NCBI GenBank assembly: GCA_051819765.1
Contig: JBNJGT010000056.1
Span: 1 to 10,408 of the forward strand
Origin: JBNJGT01 sp051819765
GTDB lineage: Archaea > Nanobdellota > Nanobdellia > Woesearchaeales > JACJVW01
DNA: 10,408 nt
Direction: 5' to 3'
Positions 1 through 6,437 of the stretch are shown in pieces; position 1 is the first letter of the stretch; each line of letters begins with the position of its first letter. The notes under the pieces are model-generated. The model worked only from the letters and a program-made list of their open reading frames with translations, ran no database searches and was not told the origin of the DNA. A program made the translations under genes and the position numbers.

Positions 1-1
1 C

Positions 2-3000
2 GTGGGGAGACTACTGATACTGCTGCTGCTTGCAGCTATAGCCTCGGCAGGCACCATGCAACCCTTCCTGGTAGAGCCATCTGGGTCAATCACCGTACAA
101 AAAGGGGTGTTCAATATAACTACCGGTGTGTACTGCAATGGAACATGCACAAACATCATCGCTAAACTTGACCCAAAAGCCTTGCCTGATGTCGCACAAA
201 CACTGAAACATCAGGACCGGGCTGATGTTGTCATCGGACTCAGAGAGGGGGCCAACAACACGCAAGTTTTGGATGATGTGCAAGGTGGCTTCCTGTCAGC
301 CTTCTCCAAACCGGTAAAAAACCCCCGAGCCATGAGAGCAATCCCGCAACTGACGGGTCGAATCTCGCAGACCGCTCTCAAGCGCCTCGAGGAGCATGAG
401 GATGTGATCTACGTCACCACAGTGAAACCAGTACACATAACCCTGGACGAGAGTGTACCCATCAGCACAGGGCATGGCACTATAAATGGCTCAGGGAAGG
501 GAGAGGGGGTCTGTGTCATCGACACCGGTGTCTCGGATCATTCCGGGCTTGAAGGCAGGATCATCGGAGAGAAATGCTATTGTTCGGATAATTGCTGCCC
601 GGACGGGACCTCCCAGGACAACAGCGCAACTGATGATCAAGGGCATGGTACCCATTGCGCAGGCATCGTTGCGGCAGACTATAATTCTTACCAGGGAGTC
701 GCTCCTGAGGCAAATATCATCGCAGTCAAGGTGCTTGATTCAGGAGGTAGTGGATATTCATCAGATATCATCGCAGGGATCGACTGGTGTGTTTCAAACG
801 CGCAGAATTACAATATCTCAGTGATCTCCATGAGCCTGGGGGGCGGAACACGGTATGATAGCGCTTGTGACAGTCAATTCCCTGGCTACGCCCAGGCGAT
901 TGATGCTGCGGTGCAGCAGAATATCTCAGTCATCGTTGCCTCTGGGAATGATGGAGATACCACCGGAATCTCCCCTCCTGCCTGCGTCGATAGGGCAACC
1001 TCTGTGGGTATGACCTATGATTTTGATGGCGGGGGTACCTGCTGGGGGTATGTGAGTGGGGACTGTCCTGGTGGCACCTACACCTGCTATGACTCTTCTT
1101 CTGATATGGTTGTCGACAACATTGTCTGCGCGTCCAACCGGGCCCAGAATCTGGATCTGCTCGCACCAGGGGCCATGATCACCTCATTGGATTATGCGGG
1201 AACAGTGACAGACAAGGGCGGAACTTCGATGGCTGCGCCTCATGTTGCAGGAGCCGCTGCCCTGCTAAAGGCGAAGTATCGTGCGCTCGGATACGATCTG
1301 CCACCTGATGAGCTGGAGCAGAAATTGCAAGAGACAGGCAAACCTATCTATGATGATGATACTGGACTCACCTTCAAACGCCTCAACATCGATGATAAGG
1401 GAGTGATCCCTGAAAAGGAGGCATGGAACGGCGTCGATCCATTCTACAGCATCAGCCCCAATCCGCGGAATGACAGTTGCCTGGAGTCTCTCACTGATGC
1501 AACCTGTAATATCACCTGGCAGGTAAATGCGACCAAACTTGGCACATTCGAATTCTTTACGATCTATGAAGAAGGAACAGAGCAAAAGATAACACCTCAT
1601 TTCAATATCACAGTTGTAGAGCCGCAGATAAACATAACACCACAACCTATTCCCATACTCGTCAACCCAGACACTGTCGTATTCAATTATTCTGTGGAGG
1701 GGGAAACAGATTACTGTGAGCTATTCATCGACAATCAATTCACTGCTATGGGTACTGGTAATTTCACTGTCAACTGGAATGAAGGGGGTTCATTCTCATG
1801 GCACATCCGTTGCTATAAGGATACACTGGAAAGCAGATCAAAAAATATGAACTTGACAGTCATCATCTCAAGTTTCAGTGGCACGGACATCGGGGCAGAG
1901 AACATCTCAAACATCTCCAATCTGGTGATCACAACAAGCGAGGCCACAGTGAACTTCTCAGAATCAGTCGACCTCAGCCAGGGGGGTGACCTCGATGATT
2001 ACATAGAGATTGGGACCAACCGCGTTTCAATAGACTCTCGTAATCTCCAGGCCTTGAACAAGAGTGCTCAACTTACCATATCTGGGATACAGTTCGAAAG
2101 ACCGATTATCCTGCGTGACAACGAAGCCTGCACAGACTGCACGATCCTTGGTCATGAGGCGAATAAAATCACATTTTCTGTCACCCATTTTTCTGCGTAC
2201 TCAGTATCCGAGAACAGCTACCTGGAGGTCTACTCTAGTGGCGATACTGTCCCTTACAGTAATATCACTTTCTATGCAAATTACACAAACCGTACCAGTT
2301 CACAGCCCATTCCCGATGGCAACTGTACCATCGTCTTTGAGGATGACGCTTCAGAATACCAAATGGAATTCGATGGAACCCTGCATATGCATAACCACTC
2401 ATTTTCCCGAGAGACTGTCTATACCTATACAGTGACCTGCAACAGCACAAGCTATACTGCGTTGGAAGCCTCAGACACCATCGCACTGGGAGATAGCCTC
2501 ACCCAGGCCCTGGGTGGCCATCGGACACAATTGAATCTTACTACCATTGCCAGGACAAACCTTTGGTCATTTCTCTATGGTGATGTGAATGTTTCAGTCC
2601 AATTGGGGAATGAATCTATCGCGTATGACTGGGGGCAGGTCGATGCGACGCATCTTTTGGCTGCGCGTTCAGAGGTGGATTTCAACAACCTGACCTGCGC
2701 AAACAGCACCCATCAACACGAGGAGAATACGGTCATGGGACTGCTTGAACAACCAGTCTCACTGGAGCATACATTCAAGGCTCCTGAACATGACACTATC
2801 CGGGTAAGCAATAGCATATTGCCGATGAATACCTGTAATACCACATATACCACTGTCAACGGCACCATGCAACGCAGTGTGTACAAAGAGATGGTACTGT
2901 ATGATCAGTCAGCAACCCAGGTTGTGTACTTGACAGATATTTATAATGAGTCCCATGGATTTGATGCTGAGGCTCATGATTATCAGATGATTGTGCCTGA

Positions 3001-3052
3001 GAATGGTACAGATGGGACTCCCACAACCTACTATATGTATGTCATCATATGA
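2..3052 (+). CDS. Secreted S8 (subtilisin-like) serine protease with sequon-rich beta-type tail
   Basis: Predicted exported endoprotease of the subtilase family, acting outside the cell. Residues 1-16 form a signal peptide (MGRLL followed by a leucine-rich core ending ASAG). About residues 70-145 look like an I9-type inhibitory propeptide. The peptidase domain spans about 165-460. The catalytic triad is complete: Asp174 (VIDTG), His215 (GHGTHCAG) and Ser409 (GTSMAAPHVAG), with oxyanion Asn316 (ASGND). A Cys-rich stretch just before the His motif (C192, C194, C198, C199, then C219) suggests disulfides. Residues 480-1016 look like beta-sandwich/Ig-like modules, one ending in a FSVTHFSAYSV motif seen in archaeal surface proteins, and carry most of the protein's 30-plus N-X-S/T sequons. 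No C-terminal membrane anchor is visible, so it is probably released or held non-covalently. The start is a GTG one base from the window edge, so its upstream signals, or a longer N-terminus, cannot be checked. Family assignment is firm; substrate unknown. Confidence 0.93.
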   Translation: MGRLLILLLLAAIASAGTMQPFLVEPSGSITVQKGVFNITTGVYCNGTCTNIIAKLDPKALPDVAQTLKHQDRADVVIGLREGANNTQVLDDVQGGFLSAFSKPVKNPRAMRAIPQLTGRISQTALKRLEEHEDVIYVTTVKPVHITLDESVPISTGHGTINGSGKGEGVCVIDTGVSDHSGLEGRIIGEKCYCSDNCCPDGTSQDNSATDDQGHGTHCAGIVAADYNSYQGVAPEANIIAVKVLDSGGSGYSSDIIAGIDWCVSNAQNYNISVISMSLGGGTRYDSACDSQFPGYAQAIDAAVQQNISVIVASGNDGDTTGISPPACVDRATSVGMTYDFDGGGTCWGYVSGDCPGGTYTCYDSSSDMVVDNIVCASNRAQNLDLLAPGAMITSLDYAGTVTDKGGTSMAAPHVAGAAALLKAKYRALGYDLPPDELEQKLQETGKPIYDDDTGLTFKRLNIDDKGVIPEKEAWNGVDPFYSISPNPRNDSCLESLTDATCNITWQVNATKLGTFEFFTIYEEGTEQKITPHFNITVVEPQINITPQPIPILVNPDTVVFNYSVEGETDYCELFIDNQFTAMGTGNFTVNWNEGGSFSWHIRCYKDTLESRSKNMNLTVIISSFSGTDIGAENISNISNLVITTSEATVNFSESVDLSQGGDLDDYIEIGTNRVSIDSRNLQALNKSAQLTISGIQFERPIILRDNEACTDCTILGHEANKITFSVTHFSAYSVSENSYLEVYSSGDTVPYSNITFYANYTNRTSSQPIPDGNCTIVFEDDASEYQMEFDGTLHMHNHSFSRETVYTYTVTCNSTSYTALEASDTIALGDSLTQALGGHRTQLNLTTIARTNLWSFLYGDVNVSVQLGNESIAYDWGQVDATHLLAARSEVDFNNLTCANSTHQHEENTVMGLLEQPVSLEHTFKAPEHDTIRVSNSILPMNTCNTTYTTVNGTMQRSVYKEMVLYDQSATQVVYLTDIYNESHGFDAEAHDYQMIVPENGTDGTPTTYYMYVII

Positions 3053-3111
3053 AAACATTTTTAATAGCCTTTGGACTCCTGCGAATTGCCCTGCCCCTTA
3101 AGCTGGTCTGA
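3049..3111 (+). pseudogene. Signal-peptide-like 20-codon ORF overlapping the protease stop (remnant or micropeptide)
   Basis: An ATG overlaps the protease stop in an ATGA arrangement, the usual geometry of a translationally coupled downstream gene. The encoded peptide begins MKTFLIAFGLL and ends LKLV before a TGA. It has a charged start and a hydrophobic core, exactly like the N-terminus of an exported protein. The same frame continues coding-like for about 200 bases but is broken by several stops, which suggests a decayed secreted-protein gene once co-transcribed with the protease. A functional hydrophobic micropeptide is the alternative. A T5 tract at 3058-3062 could also act as a weak archaeal terminator for the protease gene. 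The reading rests on gene geometry and composition only. Confidence 0.3.
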
Positions 3112-3331
3112 GATGCATACCGCAACGATGATGTTCAGTGAGTAGGTAGGGCTCATTCTAGTGTTGCAGGTGATCGGGCATACTTTTCATGATCTGTTAG
3201 TGTGGCCAGGCTGCGGGAACTTGCGTTTGAGTTAATACCACGAACCTCATTATCTTAGGTATGAATGGGGGTCACTGGTAATAAACGTACGTTCTTTTGT
3301 TCTGAGCTCTATTGGCATGCTGGATTGGAAA

Positions 3332-3339
3332 TTATAAAG
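3332..3339 (+). promoter_or_regulatory. Possible orphan TATA box in the spacer
   Basis: TTATAAAG is a reasonable archaeal TATA-box match. Transcription would be expected to start about 25-27 bases downstream, near 3361, which is where the hairpin at 3361-3381 begins. No protein gene starts there with a good signal, so if active it would drive a non-coding or very short transcript. A single short motif in AT-rich DNA is weak evidence. Confidence 0.25.
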
Positions 3340-3360
3340 ACGGCCTGAACTCTCTGAATC

Positions 3361-3381
3361 ACTCTCAAATTTTGTGAGAGT
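3361..3381 (+). repeat. Perfect 7-bp inverted repeat (hairpin), possible start of a small RNA
   Basis: ACTCTCA and TGAGAGT form a perfect 7-bp stem around a 7-base loop (AATTTTG). No T-tract follows, so it does not look like a terminator. It sits about 26 bases downstream of the TATA-like box at 3332-3339. It could be the 5' stem of an untranslated RNA or a regulator-binding palindrome. The repeat is directly visible; its function is not. Confidence 0.35.
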
Positions 3382-3601
3382 CTTAGGAAATATCATGATG
3401 GGCATGGTACTGAAGCGGAGCTTTGCAAGGGCACACGGTTGCACGTTTGCAGCTCATGTAGACTGCGTTAACATCGTTTCTGGGCACGGTTGGGCAAATT
3501 CTGCTTGAACTCCTATGGTTCGATGTGCTAGACCTTATTGAAAACCGTGCATATCTTGAAAATATTCTAATCTGCCAGAAGATTTTCGCTGCGTCTACCT
3601 G

Positions 3602-3613
3602 AGAGGATATAAA
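3602..3613 (+). promoter_or_regulatory. TATA/BRE promoter of the first membrane paralog
   Basis: The 12 bases AGAGGATATAAA are identical to those at 4609-4620 upstream of the second paralog. In both copies the element begins 34 bases before the A of the ATG of the MDNLEAIL start. The TATA core is therefore about 26-27 bases from that ATG, the expected TATA-to-transcription-start distance, which implies a leaderless mRNA. The purine-rich AGAGG just upstream may be the BRE. Same sequence at the same spacing in two copies is strong support. Confidence 0.7.
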
Positions 3614-3635
3614 AAATCCCTCTTTGTTCAACTCA

Positions 3636-4565
3636 ATGGACAATCTGGAAGCCATACTCTCTCGAGAAGTCCCACGAAAGAAGACAAGCAAACAGCTTTA
3701 TTATTATGGGCTGTCCTATCTCACCAGAGGGATCACAAAGGATGCGATTGCCAATACCTATGCACATGAATTAGGATTGAAAAAGGCGGGTAGGGCAGAT
3801 TTTGCCAGAGCACTCCATGAACGTCAGGAATCCACAAAGGAGCCTCTTGTTGATGAAAGCCTCCCAGGCTTACCGGAAGCTTTGGCAGCTCATTGTTACC
3901 GGGTGAATATAAGCCAACGTGCGGATGACGCTGTGTGCCAAGCGTGCGATGTGAACGATCTCAAGGCTCTCGTGGTCCTTGATCTGCTTTATCCTGATCA
4001 GATCAGATCAGATGTGGCACCTGAAAACCAATTGATTCACCTTTCAAAGGAGTATTATGCCCAACACCTGAAGCCATGTCCGCCAGTATACGATCGGCAA
4101 GAGTCTCTCCGAGAGTCTTTTCAATTTCAGGTTTCAGGTGGCTATGATGCCCACAGGGGCAAATCTGCCAAACGGTTTGACAAGGTTCGCCTTGCTGTAG
4201 TGGTAGCCAGCTTGTGCGCTCTTCCGCTTGCGTATCAAGTGAGAGGGTGCATGCAGGATTCTGGGAAAGGCATACAGCATGAAAGAACTGAGTCAGATTT
4301 TGTTGGCACCATTGGGTCGTATGCCAACGATGTGATTGATTCACTTGCGCATGGCACGAATGATGGCTATGAGATAAAGAGCACGCGACAGAGGGTTGCT
4401 GAGGAAAACCGAGAGAGGCACGCATACGGTGTTTCATCTGTCAAGACCATCTATGCTGTGAGCAAGGGCTGTATGGCCTCAGTACTGGAAGATGTCTCTA
4501 CCCGCTTTTTAGATTGTATCAACACCATAACACATTCGTGGTATGGGAAAAAACAAGATGATTGA
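3636..4565 (+). CDS. Single-pass membrane protein, tandem paralog 1 (unknown family)
   Basis: Unrecognised 309-residue protein. Residues 1-140 are a soluble, helix-rich domain shared with the next gene. Matching blocks are MDNLEAIL (1-8), a YA-x-ELG segment (42-47), a LPGLPEALAAH block (77-86) and an ACDVNDLKAL block (103-112), followed by PENQLIHLSKE. One membrane segment lies at about 184-200 (VRLAVVVASL..LPLAY) and is preceded by KRFDKVR, so the N-terminus should be cytoplasmic and residues 205-309 outside. That outer part contains several cysteines and resembles neither the next gene nor anything I know. The ATG at 3636 was chosen over the in-frame TTG at 3624 because the paralog also starts at MDNLEAIL and the promoter spacing then matches exactly. 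Codons for the shared N-terminal peptide differ synonymously from those of the paralog, showing selection on the protein. The gene is real; its function is unknown. Confidence 0.82.
   Translation: MDNLEAILSREVPRKKTSKQLYYYGLSYLTRGITKDAIANTYAHELGLKKAGRADFARALHERQESTKEPLVDESLPGLPEALAAHCYRVNISQRADDAVCQACDVNDLKALVVLDLLYPDQIRSDVAPENQLIHLSKEYYAQHLKPCPPVYDRQESLRESFQFQVSGGYDAHRGKSAKRFDKVRLAVVVASLCALPLAYQVRGCMQDSGKGIQHERTESDFVGTIGSYANDVIDSLAHGTNDGYEIKSTRQRVAEENRERHAYGVSSVKTIYAVSKGCMASVLEDVSTRFLDCINTITHSWYGKKQDD
3996..4013 (+). repeat. GATCA pentanucleotide tandem repeat inside the first paralog
   Basis: Three perfect GATCA units followed by GAT lie within the coding region and encode D-Q-I-R-S-D. The second paralog has a same-length but unrelated segment here. 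A change in number of a 5-base unit would shift the reading frame upstream of the membrane segment, so slippage could switch the gene off. The array is short and may be coincidental. Confidence 0.55.
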
Positions 4566-4608
4566 AAAAGTTTCATGCGCACTGAAAATCTTTTGCTATT
4601 GTTTCCCC

Positions 4609-4620
4609 AGAGGATATAAA
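4609..4620 (+). promoter_or_regulatory. TATA/BRE promoter of the second membrane paralog
   Basis: AGAGGATATAAA, identical to 3602-3613 and likewise starting 34 bases before the ATG of MDNLEAIL (4643). Relative to the upstream ATG at 4634 the distance is only 25, too short for that codon to lie comfortably within a transcript from this promoter. Each paralog therefore seems to have its own copy of the same promoter. The gene at 5775, one base after the second paralog's stop, is probably expressed from this one. Confidence 0.7.
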
Positions 4621-4642
4621 CCAGGATTATATCATGGTACCT

Positions 4643-5773
4643 ATGGATAATCTTGAAGCGATCCTTGCAAACGTCACGCCAACACACAGGGATGTAACTA
4701 GCCTCTTCCGTTATTCCGAGCAATTCTTTTTTCCAGGAGGTATCGGAATATTATTCAGCCGACAGTATGCACTACAGCTGGGTTGTGAGGCGACAAAGGA
4801 GGGATTTTTGCAAGTGTTCAAGGAGCGCTCTGAGCCACAAAAGGAAAAGCCTGATACCAGTCAGTTGCCTGGGCTTCCGGCAAGCCTTGCGGCTCATAGG
4901 TATCGATTAGCTCTTAGCGATAGGGCAAAAAAAGCGTTGCCCGCTGCTTGTGACATGAATGATCTCAAGGCACTAATTTGCCTGGACAGGTTTTATGAAG
5001 TTCCGTTACAAGAAGATATCCCTCCGGAGATCCAGCTTATCAGGCTGGCAAAAGAATCGGCCCAAACTGAACCTGGCGCTGAACCTATCCCGTTGCAAGC
5101 ATCAACAGACACCAGAACGACACGAAACGCCTGGTGGAAAACTACGGCAGCAGTAGTGGGGTGCCTTGCACTTTTGTCACTCCCGTATCTTGCCTATAAT
5201 CAGAACAATACCGGAGCCAGCCAGCAATACAAGCTTGAAGTGAAACCAGAAAATATGGGACCGTCACCTTCAGCGCACGTGCAACGCGCCAAAGAATCTC
5301 TCAGCGCAGGTCAGTATAGTGAGGCGAAAGATGCTCTGGAAGAAGTCAGGTCTGAGGCTAAGTCAAAAGAGGTTGAGCAGACCTATAAGAACATTATGGC
5401 AAAGCTCAAGGTGAAGGAGGAGGTGCTTGACCATTTCAGCCAATTTGACAAGGCGCTACAAGGAAACGTCTACACGCAGATAGTATACCATCAACAGAGC
5501 AAGCGCCTTGAGCATGAATTGAGAAAATTCGATTTCAATGGTATAGGGGAATTGAGAAGCAAGGCTGATGAGTATGAGAATAGGCTCCATCAAAATATTG
5601 CCCGAACAGCAAAACAGGAGTTCAGGTCATACACGAATCAGCTTGAACGATTGGAAGCGATGATACAGGATGGAAAGTACAATGCAGCCCGGAAAGAGTA
5701 CTATCGCGTAAAAGGGATGATCGAGAAGGGAAAACGCTCAGGTCTGTTTTCGGATGAATATTTGGGGGATTAG
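4643..5773 (+). CDS. Single-pass membrane protein, tandem paralog 2 with helical outer domain (unknown family)
   Basis: Unrecognised 376-residue protein. Residues 1-139 align with the preceding gene: MDNLEAIL (1-8), YALQLG (42-47), the LPGLPASLAAH block (75-85), the ACDMNDLKAL block (102-111), and PPEIQLIRLAKES. Similarity then stops, apart from the membrane segment at about 168-185 with a shared LP-x-LAY ending. Positive residues before that segment (TRTTRNAWWK) put the N-terminus inside. Residues 190-376 outside are charged and helical. They include a TPR- or coiled-coil-like stretch at 213-260 (AKESLSAGQYSEAKDALEEV) and a similar element near 330-362 (ERLEAMIQDGKYNAARKEYY), which may be repeats of one helix-hairpin unit. 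The start at 4643 rather than 4634 follows from promoter spacing and paralog agreement. The next gene begins one base after the stop, so the two are probably one transcript. Confidence 0.83.
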   Translation: MDNLEAILANVTPTHRDVTSLFRYSEQFFFPGGIGILFSRQYALQLGCEATKEGFLQVFKERSEPQKEKPDTSQLPGLPASLAAHRYRLALSDRAKKALPAACDMNDLKALICLDRFYEVPLQEDIPPEIQLIRLAKESAQTEPGAEPIPLQASTDTRTTRNAWWKTTAAVVGCLALLSLPYLAYNQNNTGASQQYKLEVKPENMGPSPSAHVQRAKESLSAGQYSEAKDALEEVRSEAKSKEVEQTYKNIMAKLKVKEEVLDHFSQFDKALQGNVYTQIVYHQQSKRLEHELRKFDFNGIGELRSKADEYENRLHQNIARTAKQEFRSYTNQLERLEAMIQDGKYNAARKEYYRVKGMIEKGKRSGLFSDEYLGD

Positions 5774-5774
5774 G

Positions 5775-6401
5775 ATGAAACTGGAAAAGATTGTTGCAAC
5801 AGCCCTGCTCGGGGCAACACTCATGGGGTGTTCCACAACATACCATGGCGGGACTCGCATGCATTCAAGGGATTATACCACGACCAGTGCGGATTTCAGT
5901 CCGACCATAGAGAAACCAGAGGTGAAGAATATGTCAGACATGGAGTCTTACATGGAACGGATGGAGCAGTTCCTTGACAGGACGTATTGCCTGGAGGAGT
6001 ATCGTGGGAGACTCACTAAGATACAGGATGATCTTGAGCACAATCGATTCGATGCAGTCCAGGCTGATATCCGTTCTCTTGTTTCCCGATTGGATGGCAA
6101 GGAGGATATCTGTTCACGGCATCTACGAAACGAACTTAAGGATTTCACTTATGTACAGTATGAGTTCAAGAGTGCCAAATTCAAGGAAACCAAACGGTTG
6201 GATTATCTGAAGGCTCCGATGGCGCCTTTCATGATTGCGGGCAGCCTGCTTGATCTGGGCTTGAGTATCATAACGCTCAGCGAACCATCCGGCCTGGATG
6301 AAAACTTGCTTTTCTCATCTGAACACACGAAAGTACAGGATGAGGCCTATCGGAAAGTTTTGGTCAATCCATATTCCGGCCACAGGACGTATATTGACTA
6401 G
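5775..6401 (+). CDS. Putative lipoprotein with helical domain
   Basis: A 208-residue predicted exported lipoprotein. MKLEKIV is followed by a hydrophobic core and the lipobox-like LMGC, giving Cys19 as lipid-attachment residue; the -2 Met is unusual. Residues 50-145 are charged and helical (for example MESYMERMEQFLDRTYC), with Cys72 and Cys113. A second hydrophobic stretch lies at about 147-168 (PFMIAGSLLDLGLSIITL) and may insert into or lie on the membrane. The ATG at 5775 was preferred to the in-frame ATG at 5754: it places the signal peptide at the terminus, lies one base after the previous stop, and has GGGGGAT (5764-5770) as a possible ribosome-binding site. Context suggests an outer-face partner of the paralog whose gene precedes it. 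Family unknown; an uncleaved N-terminal anchor is the alternative. Confidence 0.75.
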   Translation: MKLEKIVATALLGATLMGCSTTYHGGTRMHSRDYTTTSADFSPTIEKPEVKNMSDMESYMERMEQFLDRTYCLEEYRGRLTKIQDDLEHNRFDAVQADIRSLVSRLDGKEDICSRHLRNELKDFTYVQYEFKSAKFKETKRLDYLKAPMAPFMIAGSLLDLGLSIITLSEPSGLDENLLFSSEHTKVQDEAYRKVLVNPYSGHRTYID

Positions 6402-6407
6402 CGAAGA

Positions 6408-6415
6408 TTTAAATA
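6408..6415 (+). promoter_or_regulatory. TATA-like box of the small orphan gene
   Basis: TTTAAATA in an AT-rich run just after the lipoprotein stop. Its first base lies 30 bases before the ATG at 6438 but only 18 before the ATG at 6426. The former matches the TATA-to-ATG spacing of the two paralog promoters and would again give a leaderless mRNA. The motif alone is weak; the shared spacing raises confidence. Confidence 0.45.
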
Positions 6416-6437
6416 CAATAACCTCATGAAACCATGT

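Larger units (their letters stand above)
3112..3601. other. Gene-poor spacer with broken coding-like frames
   Basis: About 490 bases without a convincing gene. Three short coding-like stretches lie on the plus strand. One is in the frame of the ORF at 3049 (for example the 27 codons from 3262, beginning MGVTGNKRTFF). One is a 37-codon ORF at 3395-3508. The third is a stop-bounded stretch at about 3462-3602 encoding a hydrophobic helical-looking peptide (..GQILLELLWFDVLDLIENRAY is its centre). None has a clear start with a translation signal. They may be remnants of decayed genes or chance. The spacer also holds a TATA-like box and a hairpin, listed separately, and an 8-bp inverted pair GCACGGTT (3484-3491) / AACCGTGC (3543-3550). 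No tRNA or CRISPR structure was found. Confidence 0.5.

Noticed and set aside
3250..3444. 64-codon minus-strand ORF in the spacer
   Set aside because: No recognisable domain, no promoter or ribosome-binding site, and a length expected by chance.
3514..3530. GGTTCGA motif resembling a tRNA T-arm
   Set aside because: The flanking bases do not form the 5-bp T stem, and no acceptor or anticodon arm can be drawn around it.
3458..3602. Possible third copy of the membrane paralog
   Set aside because: None of the conserved blocks (MDNLEAIL, LPGLP, NDLKAL) appears in any frame of the spacer.
3383..3691. 102-codon minus-strand ORF across the spacer and the start of paralog 1
   Set aside because: It runs antisense through the shared promoter element and the conserved MDNLEAIL start, has low-complexity serine/arginine composition, and has no translation signal.
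4003..4437. 144-codon minus-strand ORF inside paralog 1
   Set aside because: Rich in His, Ser and Cys as expected for an antisense shadow; the plus-strand frame is supported by paralog conservation.
6426..6428. ATG at 6426 as start of the orphan gene
   Set aside because: Only 18 bases from the first base of the TATA-like box, so it would probably not be in the transcript; 6438 fits better. Not excluded if another promoter is used.
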